Notes under the pieces: model-generated
The model's input: the letters and a program-made list of their open reading frames with translations, nothing else
Told to the model about the DNA's origin: nothing
Databases searched by the model: none
Position numbers and translations under genes: made by a program
Source of the DNA: Candidatus Bathyarchaeota archaeon
GTDB taxonomy: Archaea; Thermoproteota; Bathyarchaeia; TCS64; B23
Assembly (NCBI GenBank): GCA_029259285.1
Contig: JAPDJB010000145.1
Location: forward strand, 1 to 16,686
Length of the DNA: 16,686 nucleotides
Direction of reading: 5' to 3'
Part shown: piece after piece, positions 6,653 through 13,034 of the stretch
Numbering within the stretch: the stretch's first letter is position 1
How the letters are laid out: each line of letters begins with the position of its first letter

Positions 6653-7367
6653 AGTCATCCTGAGGGGTGAGGGACTCGTAAAGAGCTTCGGAGGACTCAT
6701 CGCCGTAAACGAAGTCAGCTTCAACCTCTACAGGGGGGAGATACTCGGACTCATAGGCCCAAACGGAGCTGGGAAGACAACCCTCTTCAACCTCATAACA
6801 GGCTTCCTAAAACCCGATAGGGGTAAGGTATACTTCAACGACAAAGACATAACCGGATGGCCTCCGCATAGGATAGCCCTCGAGGGCGTCGCCAGAACCT
6901 TCCAACTGGTGAGGCCCTTCCTGAGGATGACGGCCCTCCAGAACGTCATGATAAGCGCCCTCTCAAAGGTTGGAGGCCTCGAGGAGGCTGAGGAGACAGC
7001 CCTGGAACTCCTCGAATTCCTCAGCCTCAGCGATAAACGGGATTGGAGGGCGAGCTCGCTGACGATCGTTGAGAGGAAGAAGGTGGAGGTGGCGAGGGCG
7101 CTCGCCCTGAGACCAGAGGTGCTCCTCCTCGACGAGCCGATCGCGGGCTTAAACCCTAAGGAGGTGGACGACATGCTTGAAACCCTGAGGGAGATCAGGA
7201 AGCGCGGCGTCACGATACTCATCGTGGAGCATGTGATGAGGGCCATAATGAACATCTGTGAACGGATCATCGTGATGCACTATGGAAGGCTGATCGCCGA
7301 GGGGACTCCCAGCGAGATATCCAGCGACCCAAAGGTGATAGAGGCCTACCTGGGAGGGGTGATGTGA
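6642..7367 (+). CDS. livG: Branched-chain amino-acid ABC transporter ATP-binding protein LivG
   Basis: This 241-residue ABC ATPase has Walker A GPNGAGKTT (39-47, Lys45), Q-loop Gln88, Walker B LLLDEP (161-166, Glu165), and H-loop His197 within IVEH. The ABC signature position reads SLTIVERKKVEVARAL (139-154) instead of LSGGQ-type sequence. Some LivG relatives carry a similar RK-rich variant (from memory), so this probably marks a subfamily rather than a dead enzyme. It would heterodimerise with LivF, whose signature is canonical. The gene overlaps livM by 11 bases and its stop abuts the livF ATG, with no intervening base. Confidence 0.92.
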   Translation: MSGEVILRGEGLVKSFGGLIAVNEVSFNLYRGEILGLIGPNGAGKTTLFNLITGFLKPDRGKVYFNDKDITGWPPHRIALEGVARTFQLVRPFLRMTALQNVMISALSKVGGLEEAEETALELLEFLSLSDKRDWRASSLTIVERKKVEVARALALRPEVLLLDEPIAGLNPKEVDDMLETLREIRKRGVTILIVEHVMRAIMNICERIIVMHYGRLIAEGTPSEISSDPKVIEAYLGGVM

Positions 7368-8081
7368 ATGGGGAGGGTTCTGGAGGTCGACGACATAGAC
7401 GTATACTATGGGGAGCTTCAAGCCCTATGGGAGGTGTCGCTCCACATAGAGGAGGGGGAGTTCATCTCCCTCGTAGGCTCCAACGGAGCTGGGAAGACCA
7501 CAACCCTCAGAACGATCTCAGGCATATTGACGCCGAGGAGAGGCAAAATAATCTTCGCAGGGAAAGACGTAACCGGATGGCCGCCTCATAGGATAGCTCA
7601 GGAGGGCTTGGCCCACATACCTGAGGGGAGGCAGCTATTCCCAAGGCTGACGGTTCTGGAGAACCTGAAGATGGGGGCCTACACCCCGAAAGCCCGTGAA
7701 CACTTCGATGAAACCCTCGAATTCGTCTTCACCCTCTTCCCAAGGCTTAAGGAGAGGAGAGACCAGATAGCCGGAACCATGAGCGGAGGAGAACGGCAGA
7801 TGCTCGCCATAGCCAGAGGCCTAATGCTGAGACCCAAACTCCTAATGCTCGATGAGCCGTCGCTCGGCCTCGCACCAAAGCTGGTTCAAAGAGTCATGGA
7901 CACGCTGAGGAGGCTGCATGAGGAGGGGTTAACCATACTACTCGTGGAGCAGAACGTCAGATATGCCCTGGAGCTCGCAGATAGGGGATACGTCCTCGAA
8001 ACGGGGAGAGTTGTCATGGAGGGTGGAGGCAGGGAGCTGCTGGAAGACCCGAGGATAAAGAAGGCCTACCTCGGCCTCTAA
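7368..8081 (+). CDS. livF: Branched-chain amino-acid ABC transporter ATP-binding protein LivF
   Basis: This 237-residue ABC ATPase has Walker A GSNGAGKTT (37-45), the LivF-typical HIPEGRQLFPRLTVLENL block (83-100), a canonical signature MSGGE (138-142), Walker B LLMLDEP (158-164, Glu163) and VEQN at the H-loop. In the LIV family the H-loop of LivF often carries Gln, as seen here. The ATG follows the livG stop directly (TGAATG) and is served by a GGGAGGGG sequence inside the livG 3' end. It is the last gene of the transporter operon. The 75-bp gap to the convergent glmU-like gene shows no clear T-tract terminator. Confidence 0.93.
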   Translation: MGRVLEVDDIDVYYGELQALWEVSLHIEEGEFISLVGSNGAGKTTTLRTISGILTPRRGKIIFAGKDVTGWPPHRIAQEGLAHIPEGRQLFPRLTVLENLKMGAYTPKAREHFDETLEFVFTLFPRLKERRDQIAGTMSGGERQMLAIARGLMLRPKLLMLDEPSLGLAPKLVQRVMDTLRRLHEEGLTILLVEQNVRYALELADRGYVLETGRVVMEGGGRELLEDPRIKKAYLGL

Positions 8082-8156
8082 GGGAGCCGGTAAGACCAAT
8101 ATTTGTATTACATGAGGAGAATCGACGAGCATAGTGATCTCCATCTCCAAATAGGG

Positions 8157-9407
8157 TTAAGGGGCCTCTCCCCTGTAGAAGGTGTCTGGGGGGACATCCC
8201 TGTAGACCGTAAGCCCTGGGGCTATCCAGCTTCTCGGCCCGATCTTTACGCCTGGCATCAGGTTTACGCCGATACCCGTCTGGGCCTCGTCTCCGATGAA
8301 GGCTCCCAATTTCCGCCTACCAGAGTCGATGAGGCGGCCCTCGATGTTGACCTTCACCGTCCACTTATCGAATCTTAGATTCGCTGTTATGGTTCCAGCT
8401 CCCAGGTTGCATCCCTCCCCTATGATGCTGTCCCCTATGTAGGAGAGATGCGCTATATGGGTTCTGGGCATCACGATGCTGTTCTTCACCTCGCAGGCAT
8501 TCCCTATGCGGGCCTCAGCCCCTATACTTGTGCTGGGCCTGATGTAGCAGTTTGGCCCTATGTCGGCTCCAGGCCCTATGTAGACAGGCCCCTCTATATA
8601 GGCTCCAGCCCTGACTCTCGCCTCAGCCTCGATCCACACCGGCCCCTCTATATAGGCTCCGGATTCGACTCTCCCCCCTATATGGGGTTCTAATTCGCTT
8701 AGCGCCCTCTCGTTGGCTTCGAGGAGCTTCCAGGGGTATCCGATGTCTATCCAGTCCTCAGCCTCTAAAACCGCAGCCCTTATGGTCTCGCCCTGGGCCA
8801 TCATCTCCCTTAGGGCGTCGGTCACCTCGTATTCGCCTCTGACTGAAGGCTTCAGGGCCTTAAGCCTCTCGAAGATTTCGGGTGTGAATATGTAGAGGCC
8901 TGCGTTGGCGAGGTTGCTCGGCTCCCTCCCCCTCTCAGCCTTCTCTATGAGGTTGACAACCCTATCGTCTTGGAGGGAGACTACTCCGAAGCGTGTGGGG
9001 TCTTCGACGGGGACGACTGCCATCGTCGTCTCCCCAGGTCTATGGGCTTTAAGCAGCTTCTCCAGGGCCTTCGATGAGATGTATAGGTCTCCGTAGATGC
9101 CTATGAACTCCTCGTCGCCTACATATTCCTCCGCCAGCCTAAATGCGTCTCCGGTTCCCCTGGCCTCACCCTGATCCCTGTAGGTCAGCTCTAAACCCAG
9201 CTCCGAGCCGTCTCCGAGGCGCTGTTTAATCAGCTCCCCGAGGTGATGTATGATGATGAGGGCCTCCTCTACGCCTACGGCCTTAAGCCTCAGCAGCAGC
9301 CACTCCAGGATGAGTCTGCCCCCCACGGGGAGGAGATGCTTAGGCCTCGTCAGGGTGAAGGGTTTAAGCCTCACACCCCTCCCCGCGGCGAGGATTACAG
9401 CCTTCAA
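8157..9407 (-). CDS. glmU: Bifunctional sugar-1-phosphate nucleotidylyltransferase / amino-sugar-1-phosphate acetyltransferase (archaeal GlmU-like, ST0452 type)
   Basis: This 416-residue, two-domain protein makes UDP- or dTDP-activated (amino)sugars. The N-terminal nucleotidyltransferase has LAAGRGVRLKPFTLTRPKHL (6-25), the GEARGTGDA loop (80-88) and GDLYIS with metal ligand Asp107. From about residue 240 a left-handed beta-helix of hexapeptides (GAYIEGPV, YIGPGADIGP) forms the acetyltransferase. HLSYIGDS (His320, Tyr323), GAGTITANLRFDK (around Asn343) and SGRRKLGAFIGD match the sites reported for Sulfolobus tokodaii ST0452, which acetylates GlcN-1-P and GalN-1-P. It starts at TTG 9407, overlapping the glmM stop as TTGA. 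With glmM it converts glucosamine-6-P toward UDP-GlcNAc for N-glycans of the cell surface. Two coils share a 20-bp exact repeat. Confidence 0.9.
   Translation of the reverse strand: MKAVILAAGRGVRLKPFTLTRPKHLLPVGGRLILEWLLLRLKAVGVEEALIIIHHLGELIKQRLGDGSELGLELTYRDQGEARGTGDAFRLAEEYVGDEEFIGIYGDLYISSKALEKLLKAHRPGETTMAVVPVEDPTRFGVVSLQDDRVVNLIEKAERGREPSNLANAGLYIFTPEIFERLKALKPSVRGEYEVTDALREMMAQGETIRAAVLEAEDWIDIGYPWKLLEANERALSELEPHIGGRVESGAYIEGPVWIEAEARVRAGAYIEGPVYIGPGADIGPNCYIRPSTSIGAEARIGNACEVKNSIVMPRTHIAHLSYIGDSIIGEGCNLGAGTITANLRFDKWTVKVNIEGRLIDSGRRKLGAFIGDEAQTGIGVNLMPGVKIGPRSWIAPGLTVYRDVPPDTFYRGEAP
8587..8660 (-). repeat. Exact 20-bp direct repeat, 54-bp period, inside the glmU beta-helix
   Basis: The same 20 bases occur at 8587-8606 and 8641-8660. 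The 54-bp offset equals 18 residues, one full turn (three hexapeptides) of the left-handed beta-helix, and both copies encode GAYIEGP. Identity at the DNA level, including third positions, suggests a recent coil duplication or gene conversion. Confidence 0.8.
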
Positions 9408-10765
9408 CCCCCACCCCTCCTTATGGCCTCTGAGGAGAGGCGTCTCCCCACCTCCATTAGCTCCTCAGCCCGTTTACGGCTTCGAGCCTCAGCCGTCACC
9501 CTTATCACCGGCTCCGTTCCGGAGGGTCTGATCAAAAGCCATCCATCGTCCAGCTCTATTCGGAGTCCATCCACCGTCGATGTGGAGCGGATGTCGGTGA
9601 GATGCTCTGGATATAACTGCTTAATCGTCTCCATCACATGGGGCTTCAGATGGTTTGGGCATTCGATCTTCGCCCTTAGCAGCGGATACTCAGGTATGTC
9701 GGCTACAAACCCTGAGAGGGTTGTATCCAGCTCCTCAAGGGCTTTTAGAAGTCTTAGGGCGGATAGAAGGCCGTCGGGGCAGGGGTGGATGTCGGGGTGT
9801 ATCCAGGCGCCTACAGGTTCTCCTCCGAAGATTCCTCCATGCCTCATGAGGGCCTCAGCCACGTAGGCGTCGCCGACCCTCGTCCTTATGACCCTACCCC
9901 CTGCGAGCTTCACAGCCTCATCGATGCACATCGAGGCCCCTATGTGGGTGACGACGATGCCTCCACGGCATCTCTCCACGATGTGGGAGGCGTAGGCTGC
10001 TAGCATCCTATCGGGGTTTGGCGCCATCCCCTTCTCGTCGATGAACATCACCCTATCGCCGTCGCCGTCGAAGGCGAATCCTATATGGGCCTCTGAGGCC
10101 CTAACAAGCTCTCCAAGCCTCTTTAGGGTTTCCCCTCTGGGTTCAGGGGCGCCCGTGGTGAAGTATCCATCTGGATTTGCGTTTATGTAGAGGGCCTCAC
10201 AGCCGAGTGTCTTCAGGGCCTCTGGAGCCGTCACCGCTGTGGCTCCATTCATGAGGTCGCAGACGATCCTCCATTCCCCCTCGAACTCCAGTTCTCTAAG
10301 TATGGCGTCTAGGTATAGGGGTGTGGCCTCTATCTCCTCCACAGACCCTATCCCGCTCCAATCTACGGCCTTGAAGGCTTTGCGCCGTAGGGTCTCCTCT
10401 ACGGCTTTCCGCTGCTCCTCTCCGTAGGGCATCCCCGAGCTGTCGAAGGGTTTCAGGCCGTTATACTCCGGTGGATTATGCGAGGCCGTTATGCTGACCC
10501 CCGTGTCGGCTGCTAGAACCCTCGTCGTGTAGGCTGTCAGAGGCGTTGGGGCTAGGCCTAGGGCTTCGACGTCGCATCCGCAGGAGGTGGCTCCGGATAT
10601 CAGGGCTGCCTCCAGCATCTCCCCTGAGGGCCTCGTATCCCTGCCGACTATGAGGACTCCACCTCTATGCAGCGTGGCTATGGCTTTGCCCACCTCCATG
10701 GCGAGTTGGGGTGTCAGCTCGACGTTGACTATGCCCCTGATCCCCGATGTTCCGAAGAGCCTCAT
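9404..10765 (-). CDS. glmM: Phosphoglucosamine mutase / phosphohexomutase (archaeal GlmM-like)
   Basis: This 453-residue alpha-D-phosphohexomutase shows all four family sites. The N-terminal LFGTSGIRG is present. The phosphoserine loop is TASHNPPEYNG (phospho-acceptor Ser95), metal binding is DGDGDR (Asp233, 235, 237), the sugar-binding loop is GGEPVGAWIHP (314-324) and the phosphate-binding loop is RPSGTEP (413-419). The sugar loop differs from the GEPSGH of phosphomannomutases. That change and the overlap with a GlmU-type gene favour glucosamine-6-P to glucosamine-1-P conversion over mannose-6-P, though relaxed specificity is common in archaea. The ATG overlaps the stop of the upstream nucleotidyltransferase gene by four bases (ATGA), and its stop overlaps glmU. 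Confidence 0.88.
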   Translation of the reverse strand: MRLFGTSGIRGIVNVELTPQLAMEVGKAIATLHRGGVLIVGRDTRPSGEMLEAALISGATSCGCDVEALGLAPTPLTAYTTRVLAADTGVSITASHNPPEYNGLKPFDSSGMPYGEEQRKAVEETLRRKAFKAVDWSGIGSVEEIEATPLYLDAILRELEFEGEWRIVCDLMNGATAVTAPEALKTLGCEALYINANPDGYFTTGAPEPRGETLKRLGELVRASEAHIGFAFDGDGDRVMFIDEKGMAPNPDRMLAAYASHIVERCRGGIVVTHIGASMCIDEAVKLAGGRVIRTRVGDAYVAEALMRHGGIFGGEPVGAWIHPDIHPCPDGLLSALRLLKALEELDTTLSGFVADIPEYPLLRAKIECPNHLKPHVMETIKQLYPEHLTDIRSTSTVDGLRIELDDGWLLIRPSGTEPVIRVTAEARSRKRAEELMEVGRRLSSEAIRRGGG

Positions 10766-11373
10766 CGTAGACGCCTCTCTGGGACGAATCTTCGGAGGGG
10801 GTCTACCCTCATAATTCTTTCCAACTCGCTTAGGGTGAGACCCCTCTTCAGGTCGCCGTAGATCTCGCAGCGTTCAAAACGCCCCATCTCATCCGGATGC
10901 CTCACGACGATCTCAGCCTCGTAATCGTTTAGGGGGATGTGGATGTGATATGAGGCCCTGATCTCACCTCCCTTCTGAACTGATACCTCCTTCACATCCC
11001 TTATGTCGTAGCCTCCCTCCATTAGGAGCATCTCAACCTCCCCTGGATCCTCGGCGTAGACAACTATGTCTATGTCACTCCCCCTCCTGGCTGTTCCCCT
11101 CCATACGCTGCCTATAAGCCTCGGGTTGAGGGTTGAGAGAAGCCTCATGAGGTTGAGGGCCTCGCGGCGCATCTCCAGTAGCCTTCGACGGCGGTTATCG
11201 CCCTCCACCTCATCTGCGATGGCGTCCAGCTCAAGGGCCACCTCATAGTTGCTGGGCAAAGCCTCGACGCCGAGGCTTCTGGCTGCCTCCAGCTTTGCCT
11301 CCCTAAAATCCTCCACGGCCCCAGTGTATAGGAGCCAGGCTGCCTCCCATGCGACCCTCCGTCTAGGCTCCAA
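10762..11373 (-). CDS. Nucleotidyltransferase-fold protein of unknown target
   Basis: This 203-residue protein has a polymerase-beta-type nucleotidyltransferase core: IGSVWRGTARRGSDIDIVV, with Gly88-Ser89 and metal-binding Asp100 and Asp102; YEAEIVVRH may bring the third acidic residue. It is preceded by about 80 helical, Arg/Glu-rich residues and followed by a short basic tail. This size and architecture occur in stand-alone predicted nucleotidyltransferases of archaea whose substrates are unknown; it is larger than the minimal MNT partner of HEPN. The frame has no ATG start, so TTG at 11373 is taken; an ATG five bases upstream is out of frame. It lies 19 bases after the eS1 stop and overlaps glmM by four bases, so it is probably co-transcribed with both. 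Whether it acts on sugar phosphates or RNA cannot be told. Confidence 0.75.
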   Translation of the reverse strand: MEPRRRVAWEAAWLLYTGAVEDFREAKLEAARSLGVEALPSNYEVALELDAIADEVEGDNRRRRLLEMRREALNLMRLLSTLNPRLIGSVWRGTARRGSDIDIVVYAEDPGEVEMLLMEGGYDIRDVKEVSVQKGGEIRASYHIHIPLNDYEAEIVVRHPDEMGRFERCEIYGDLKRGLTLSELERIMRVDPLRRFVPERRLR

Positions 11374-11392
11374 GTCATTAATTAGAAGGGGT

Positions 11393-11977
11393 TTAGGCCT
11401 TTAAATCGCTGGGCATCCCGAGGAGTTCGGACTTCCTTATGCCGACGTGCCTCAGGGCCACTATCTTCCTCGCCTCGTTATAGATGTCCGAAGCCATCTT
11501 GCCGAGAACCATCTCATGGACGATCTGCTCGAAGGTGAGGGTCTTAGCCTTCTCCTCTATTATCTGACGCATTATCTGCCTAATCCTCCTCTGCTGAGAC
11601 GTCTTTATACGCTTCCTGGTGAAGGCGACGGCGCATATCTTCAGCCGGTATCCATCGATGGTTGTAACCCTGAATATCCCGTCGACCTTACTGCTCCTAC
11701 GCCTCACGAGGCTTCGTAGATAATCCCTGAGGTATTCATGCCCCTTGAAGATGGTTTTGGCCTTGTGATCCTCGACGTCGAGTATCTGGAATCTGAGCTT
11801 TATATTCTCCTGGGAGTAGTCCCCCGTAATCTGCCCCAGCGTCGTCTCTATGACTCGACCTATAACCTTCTGGGGGTCATCAGCAGGAGTCTCCCCCACC
11901 TTACCCTCCCCGAAGTATCTGGGCAAGTAGACCTCATACCATTCTTTCCTACGCCACTTATCCCTCACACGGCTCAA
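11393..11977 (-). CDS. rps3ae: Ribosomal protein eS1 (S3ae)
   Basis: This 194-residue basic protein matches archaeal/eukaryotic S3ae of the small ribosomal subunit over its whole length. It starts SRVRDKWRRKEWYEVYLPRYFGE, then has the GRVIETTLGQITGDYSQENIKLRFQI core and the KRIKTSQQRRIRQIMRQIIEEKA helix. Family length is about 195-210, so the gene is complete. The start is TTG at 11977; the next in-frame candidate (GTG, three codons inside) would lose conserved sequence. GAGG lies just before it. A good BRE/TATA lies about 45-55 bases upstream. In many archaea this gene follows pcc1 and a DHH phosphoesterase; here a HEPN-MNT pair lies between. Confidence 0.95.
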   Translation of the reverse strand: MSRVRDKWRRKEWYEVYLPRYFGEGKVGETPADDPQKVIGRVIETTLGQITGDYSQENIKLRFQILDVEDHKAKTIFKGHEYLRDYLRSLVRRRSSKVDGIFRVTTIDGYRLKICAVAFTRKRIKTSQQRRIRQIMRQIIEEKAKTLTFEQIVHEMVLGKMASDIYNEARKIVALRHVGIRKSELLGMPSDLKA

Positions 11978-12020
11978 ATCCTCAAACCCCTAAGAGCCTC
12001 TGGGAGAGAAGCCCACAACC

Positions 12021-12036
12021 CATTTATACCTTTCGC
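12021..12036 (-). promoter_or_regulatory. BRE/TATA promoter of the eS1 gene
   Basis: On the minus strand this reads GCGAAAGG followed by TATAAATG, a close match to the archaeal BRE plus TATA box. The expected start 25-27 bases downstream (near 11998) gives a leader of about 20 bases carrying AGGGG and GAGG before the TTG start. It gives eS1 its own promoter now that pcc1 is not directly upstream. Confidence 0.6.
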
Positions 12037-12084
12037 CCAGCGAAGATTCATATCCAAACTCAACCTAATAGTCTCAGAGCAGAT

Positions 12085-12495
12085 TTGGGGGAGCATAGAA
12101 TCAGGGGGGAGGCCCTAAGCTGGCTCAACGAGGCCCGAGAGGATCTAAGGGTAGCGGGGGAACTCATAGGTCTAGGGAGATATTCACATGCCTGCTTCAT
12201 GGCTCAACAGGCCGCTGAGAAGGCCCTTAAGGCTCTCATACTGGCGAGGCTAAAGGTCTATGAGCGAATCCACGACTTGACGGAGCTCTACAGCAGCCTT
12301 GAGGGGCATCTAACCCTACCCGACGAAGTTGAGGATAAGCTTCCAACCCTCTCAGCCTACTATGTCACAGCTAGATATCCAAATGCAGGCCTGAGACAGC
12401 CCTCAAGGTCTCTTGGGAGAACTCAGGCTGAGGAGGCTCTGAGGATAGCTGAGGTGGTGGTTGAGGCCGTTGAGGGGGCTATCGGAGAGGCATAG
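12085..12495 (+). CDS. HEPN-domain protein (toxin-like partner of the MNT gene)
   Basis: This 136-residue all-helical protein has the HEPN core GEALSWLNEAREDLRVAGELIGLGRYSHACFMAQQAAEKALKALI (8-52), followed by RIHDLTELYSSL and AYYVTARYPNA (91-101), the form typical of prokaryotic HEPN proteins paired with minimal nucleotidyltransferases. Paired HEPN proteins are RNases or their inactive relatives, and MNT partners neutralise some by AMPylation. Here the usual Rx4-6H RNase motif is not in standard spacing (Arg55 and Arg61 relative to His63), so cleavage activity is uncertain. The start is TTG at 12085; no ATG is available in frame. A weak TATA-like CATATCC lies at about 12048-12054. The gene overlaps the MNT gene by 35 bases and is opposite in strand to the surrounding housekeeping genes. 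Confidence 0.85.
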   Translation: MGEHRIRGEALSWLNEAREDLRVAGELIGLGRYSHACFMAQQAAEKALKALILARLKVYERIHDLTELYSSLEGHLTLPDEVEDKLPTLSAYYVTARYPNAGLRQPSRSLGRTQAEEALRIAEVVVEAVEGAIGEA

Positions 12496-12790
12496 GAAGG
12501 CCCTTGAGGCTTTCCTATCTAGGGTTAGGGAGAGACTCAGGGATGTGGAGGTCTACCTAACGGGAAGCCTCGCCAGGGGTGACTGGCTCCTGGACAGCGA
12601 CATAGACCTCATAGTCGTCTCAGACGAGCTGAGAGGGCTGAAGCCCTGGGAGAGATATGCGACGCTGAGGAGGCTTGCACCCAGAGATGTGGCCTTCGAC
12701 ATCCTCGGCTATACGAGGGAGGAGTTTGAGAGGCTTCAGGCCTTCAGAGCCGAGCTGAGGAATCCCGACCCCCTATTGAGGCTGATCTAA
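12461..12790 (+). CDS. Minimal nucleotidyltransferase (MNT), antitoxin-like partner of HEPN
   Basis: This 109-residue protein has a minimal nucleotidyltransferase core: LTGSLARGDWLLDSDIDLIVVSD with Gly35-Ser36 and Asp47/Asp49, and a third acidic residue at Asp80 in VAFDILGYT. It therefore looks catalytically intact. In the characterised HepT-MntA pair this type of enzyme AMPylates a HEPN tyrosine and blocks the RNase. The start is uncertain: TTG at 12461 or TTG at 12470, both inside the HEPN 3' end, which implies translational coupling. The stop lies one base from the stop of convergent pcc1, so there is no room for a private terminator. Confidence 0.85.
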   Translation: MRPLRGLSERHRKALEAFLSRVRERLRDVEVYLTGSLARGDWLLDSDIDLIVVSDELRGLKPWERYATLRRLAPRDVAFDILGYTREEFERLQAFRAELRNPDPLLRLI

Positions 12791-12791
12791 C

Positions 12792-13034
12792 TCATCCCGA
12801 TAGGGCTTCCAGGGCCCTCTCGGCTGCCTGGATGCAGGCGAGGAGGTCGTCGAGCGTCGGCAGTAGGCTCCTCAACCTCTGCGTCTTCACCGATATCCTG
12901 AGCGTCGCCCCCTCCCTCACGGCCTGGACGTCTATTCCCTCTGGGGCTTGATAGTTGTCCGGCGATATGGCCTCATAGACAGCCTTGGCTGTTGACTCGT
13001 CTTCGTATCTAAGCCTGATCCAAGCCTCCGCCAT
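12792..13034 (-). CDS. pcc1: KEOPS complex subunit Pcc1
   Basis: At 80 residues this small protein matches Pcc1 of the KEOPS/EKC complex: AWIRLRYEDESTAKAVYEAISPDN at the N-terminus, then TLRISVKTQRLRSLLPTLDDLLACIQAAERAL. Pcc1 is the dimerising platform that binds Kae1 and helps hold tRNA during N6-threonylcarbamoyladenosine (t6A) synthesis at position 37. Family length (75-90) fits. The ATG at 13034 lies 26 bases inside the 3' end of the DHH phosphoesterase gene and has GGGGAG upstream, so translation is coupled. The gene for another KEOPS subunit, Bud32, sits about 3.3 kb upstream on the same strand. Confidence 0.9.
   Translation of the reverse strand: MAEAWIRLRYEDESTAKAVYEAISPDNYQAPEGIDVQAVREGATLRISVKTQRLRSLLPTLDDLLACIQAAERALEALSG

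Noticed and set aside
6728..7270. A 180-codon minus-strand open frame inside livG
   Set aside because: It mirrors the LivG coding frame, is Ser/Arg-rich and matches no family; stop-poor antisense frames are expected at this GC content.
8082..8156. A terminator hairpin between livF and glmU
   Set aside because: Only a 5-bp GGAGA/TCTCC pairing with a 17-base loop is seen and there is no T tract on either strand, so it is not supported.
8587..8660. TATATA elements as internal promoters in glmU
   Set aside because: Both occurrences are part of the codons for GAYIEGP in the beta-helix repeat and no gene start lies at a suitable distance.
9243..9866. A 207-codon plus-strand open frame opposite glmU/glmM
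   Set aside because: It lies antisense to two strongly recognised enzymes, has low-complexity Pro/Ser/Arg composition and no domain resemblance.
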